DNA from: Candidatus Halarchaeoplasma halalkaliphilum
GTDB lineage: Archaea; Thermoplasmatota; Thermoplasmata; Halarchaeoplasmatales; Halarchaeoplasmataceae
Assembly (NCBI GenBank): GCA_007133925.1
Contig: SLLU01000130.1
Span: 1 to 15,128 of the forward strand
DNA: 15,128 bases
Direction: 5' to 3'
Shown: piece after piece, positions 14,063-15,128 of the stretch
Layout: every line of letters begins with the position of its first letter
Position numbering within the stretch: the stretch's first letter is position 1
Made by a program: the position numbers and the translations under genes
Notes under the pieces: model-generated
Told to the model about the DNA's origin: nothing
Seen by the model: the letters and a program-made list of their open reading frames with translations, nothing else
Database searches by the model: none

Positions 14063-15061
14063 TCAGGCCCCCTGGTTCGATTCCGTTGAAATATAGGTTA
14101 TCTGGGGTTCCCTTACCTCAACACCTCTGAGGCGTACCGGGTCCCTCATGACCACAACACGCTTTGATGGTCCAGGGATGGAACCGTGTATTAGCACGTA
14201 GGGGTTCCGTACCTCACCGTATCCAACGAACCCTCCGCTGGGAGTGACGTCCTTACCGTTATCCCCCACCTTCAAAACCCTCTTGTTGTACTCGGTCCTC
14301 TGGTGGAAACCCATCTGACCTGCTTGGGGTACTGTGGGCCTTATGTAACCGGGTATGAACACACCCGTGGTCCCCACGTTCCTCCTGTGCTTGCTGTTCT
14401 TGTGAGAGAGGAGCTTGACGCCCCATCTTTTAACGTGTCCCTGGGTACCCTTTCCCTTGGTCACCGCCGAAACATCCACCATGGCACCGGTCTGGGCGAA
14501 CTGCTCGTACTCTATCTCCTTGCCCAGTATGCTCTCTCCGAAATTGACCCTCTCTGAGATGGTCCCGCCTCCGATCCTCAACTCCATAATATCCGGCGTC
14601 TTGCTTGGGACTCCGGATACCTTTTCCGGGTGGGTCTGAACCAGGGCCCGTACCTCGTCCACCTCGGATCGCTCTATCTTAGTCCACATCTCCTTGGTGT
14701 TGAACTTTTTGGGTACCGGGAACCTTCTCTTCATATTCTTGTTAACGTTGTCTGCCCATACCTCTCCCATGGTTTGAAGACCCTCGTGGTCCTCTGTGTA
14801 GAACCTCAGCCCGCATACGGTCACCGGGGGTGTCTCCACCACTGTGACGGGAACCCGTACTTCCTGGTTGGAAGTGGTGCTCGTGGGTCTGTAATCTATT
14901 ATGAAGGCATGGGTCATTCCCGCCTTGAATCCCGGAAACCCCTGTAGTTTCGGTCCTTCCTTTATCTCTGGCCAGGACCGGATCTTCGGAGTCATTGCTG
15001 CAGCTCTTTTACGGGGTGAATATCCCATTGAACCTCTGCGTGGGTGATGTTTGTCTGGCAT
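14063..15061 (-). CDS. rpl3: 50S ribosomal protein L3 (uL3)
   Basis: This 332-residue protein is an early assembly protein close to the peptidyl transferase centre. HHPRRGSMGYSPRKRA at the N-terminus is the archaeal/eukaryotic lead. PGFKAGMTH and the central KGKGTQGHVKRWGVKLLSHKNSKHRRNVG block are its best-conserved parts, and the end has MRDPVRLRG. The ATG at 15061 is preceded by GAGGT about 6 bases away. It is the first complete gene of the window and is probably not the first of its transcript. Confidence 0.97.
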   Translation of the reverse strand: MPDKHHPRRGSMGYSPRKRAAAMTPKIRSWPEIKEGPKLQGFPGFKAGMTHAFIIDYRPTSTTSNQEVRVPVTVVETPPVTVCGLRFYTEDHEGLQTMGEVWADNVNKNMKRRFPVPKKFNTKEMWTKIERSEVDEVRALVQTHPEKVSGVPSKTPDIMELRIGGGTISERVNFGESILGKEIEYEQFAQTGAMVDVSAVTKGKGTQGHVKRWGVKLLSHKNSKHRRNVGTTGVFIPGYIRPTVPQAGQMGFHQRTEYNKRVLKVGDNGKDVTPSGGFVGYGEVRNPYVLIHGSIPGPSKRVVVMRDPVRLRGVEVREPQITYISTESNQGA

Positions 15062-15078
15062 AATTATACCTCTATCAT

Positions 15079-15128
15079 CTATTGAGTTGCGTTATCGCCC
15101 AGGATGAGCTGACCTGTCACAGGCACAA
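15079..15128 (-). CDS. Possible C-terminal end of an upstream gene (unidentified)
   Basis: One minus-strand frame stays open from the right edge to a TAG at 15081-15079 and reads VPVTGQLILGDNATQ. The other two frames hit stops earlier in this stretch. The spacing to the rpl3 start (17 bases) is like that of the genes further on, so it may be the end of another operon gene. Fifteen residues are too few to name it. Confidence 0.35.
   Translation of the reverse strand, partial: VPVTGQLILGDNATQ

Overview
The window is one uninterrupted block of minus-strand genes. It holds 28 recognisable genes in the classical archaeal S10-spc ribosomal protein order, plus the possible end of a 29th at the right edge. 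Archaeal and eukaryotic-type families (S4e, L32e, L19e), an archaeal aIF1, the RNase P protein Rpp29, an archaeal SecY and an archaeal EMC3-like protein show that the source is an archaeon. The order L29-aIF1-Rpp29-S17 fits a euryarchaeal lineage. The long charged tail on S3, the large SecY and the lack of L34e/L14e/adk genes around secY-cmk make a Thermoplasmatota-related organism my best guess. That is inference from gene content and protein character, not from a tree. Base composition looks roughly balanced, and start and stop codons behave normally.

Read in the direction of transcription (right to left), the layout is as follows. A possible C-terminal fragment of an unknown gene lies at 15079-15128. 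The S10-type part follows: L3, L4, L23, L2, S19, L22, S3, L29. Next come a translation initiation factor (aIF1) and an RNase P subunit (Rpp29). The spc-type part is S17, L14, L24, S4e, L5, S14 (only 48 aa), S8, L6, L32e, L19e, L18, S5, L30, L15. The block ends with membrane and nucleotide/RNA genes: secY, a DUF106/EMC3-family insertase-like gene, cmk, and the start of truB/cbf5, which is cut by the left edge.

No gap between neighbouring genes exceeds 19 bases. Six junctions are 4-base ATGA overlaps, three are 14-16 base overlaps and several abut. I see no internal terminator or promoter, so translation of the whole set is probably coupled. At four junctions the stop codon is embedded in the next gene's Shine-Dalgarno sequence (TGAGGTG). 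Several starts had to be corrected or are non-ATG: S3 TTG, the EMC3-like gene GTG and truB TTG.

I do not see a new biological system here; this is core translation and secretion machinery. The most unusual element is the S3 C-terminal extension of about 180 residues. It contains seven full tandem 30-bp repeats (consensus decapeptide VEETPEP-E/D-EK) and two copies of a Lys/Ala/Pro-rich basic module.
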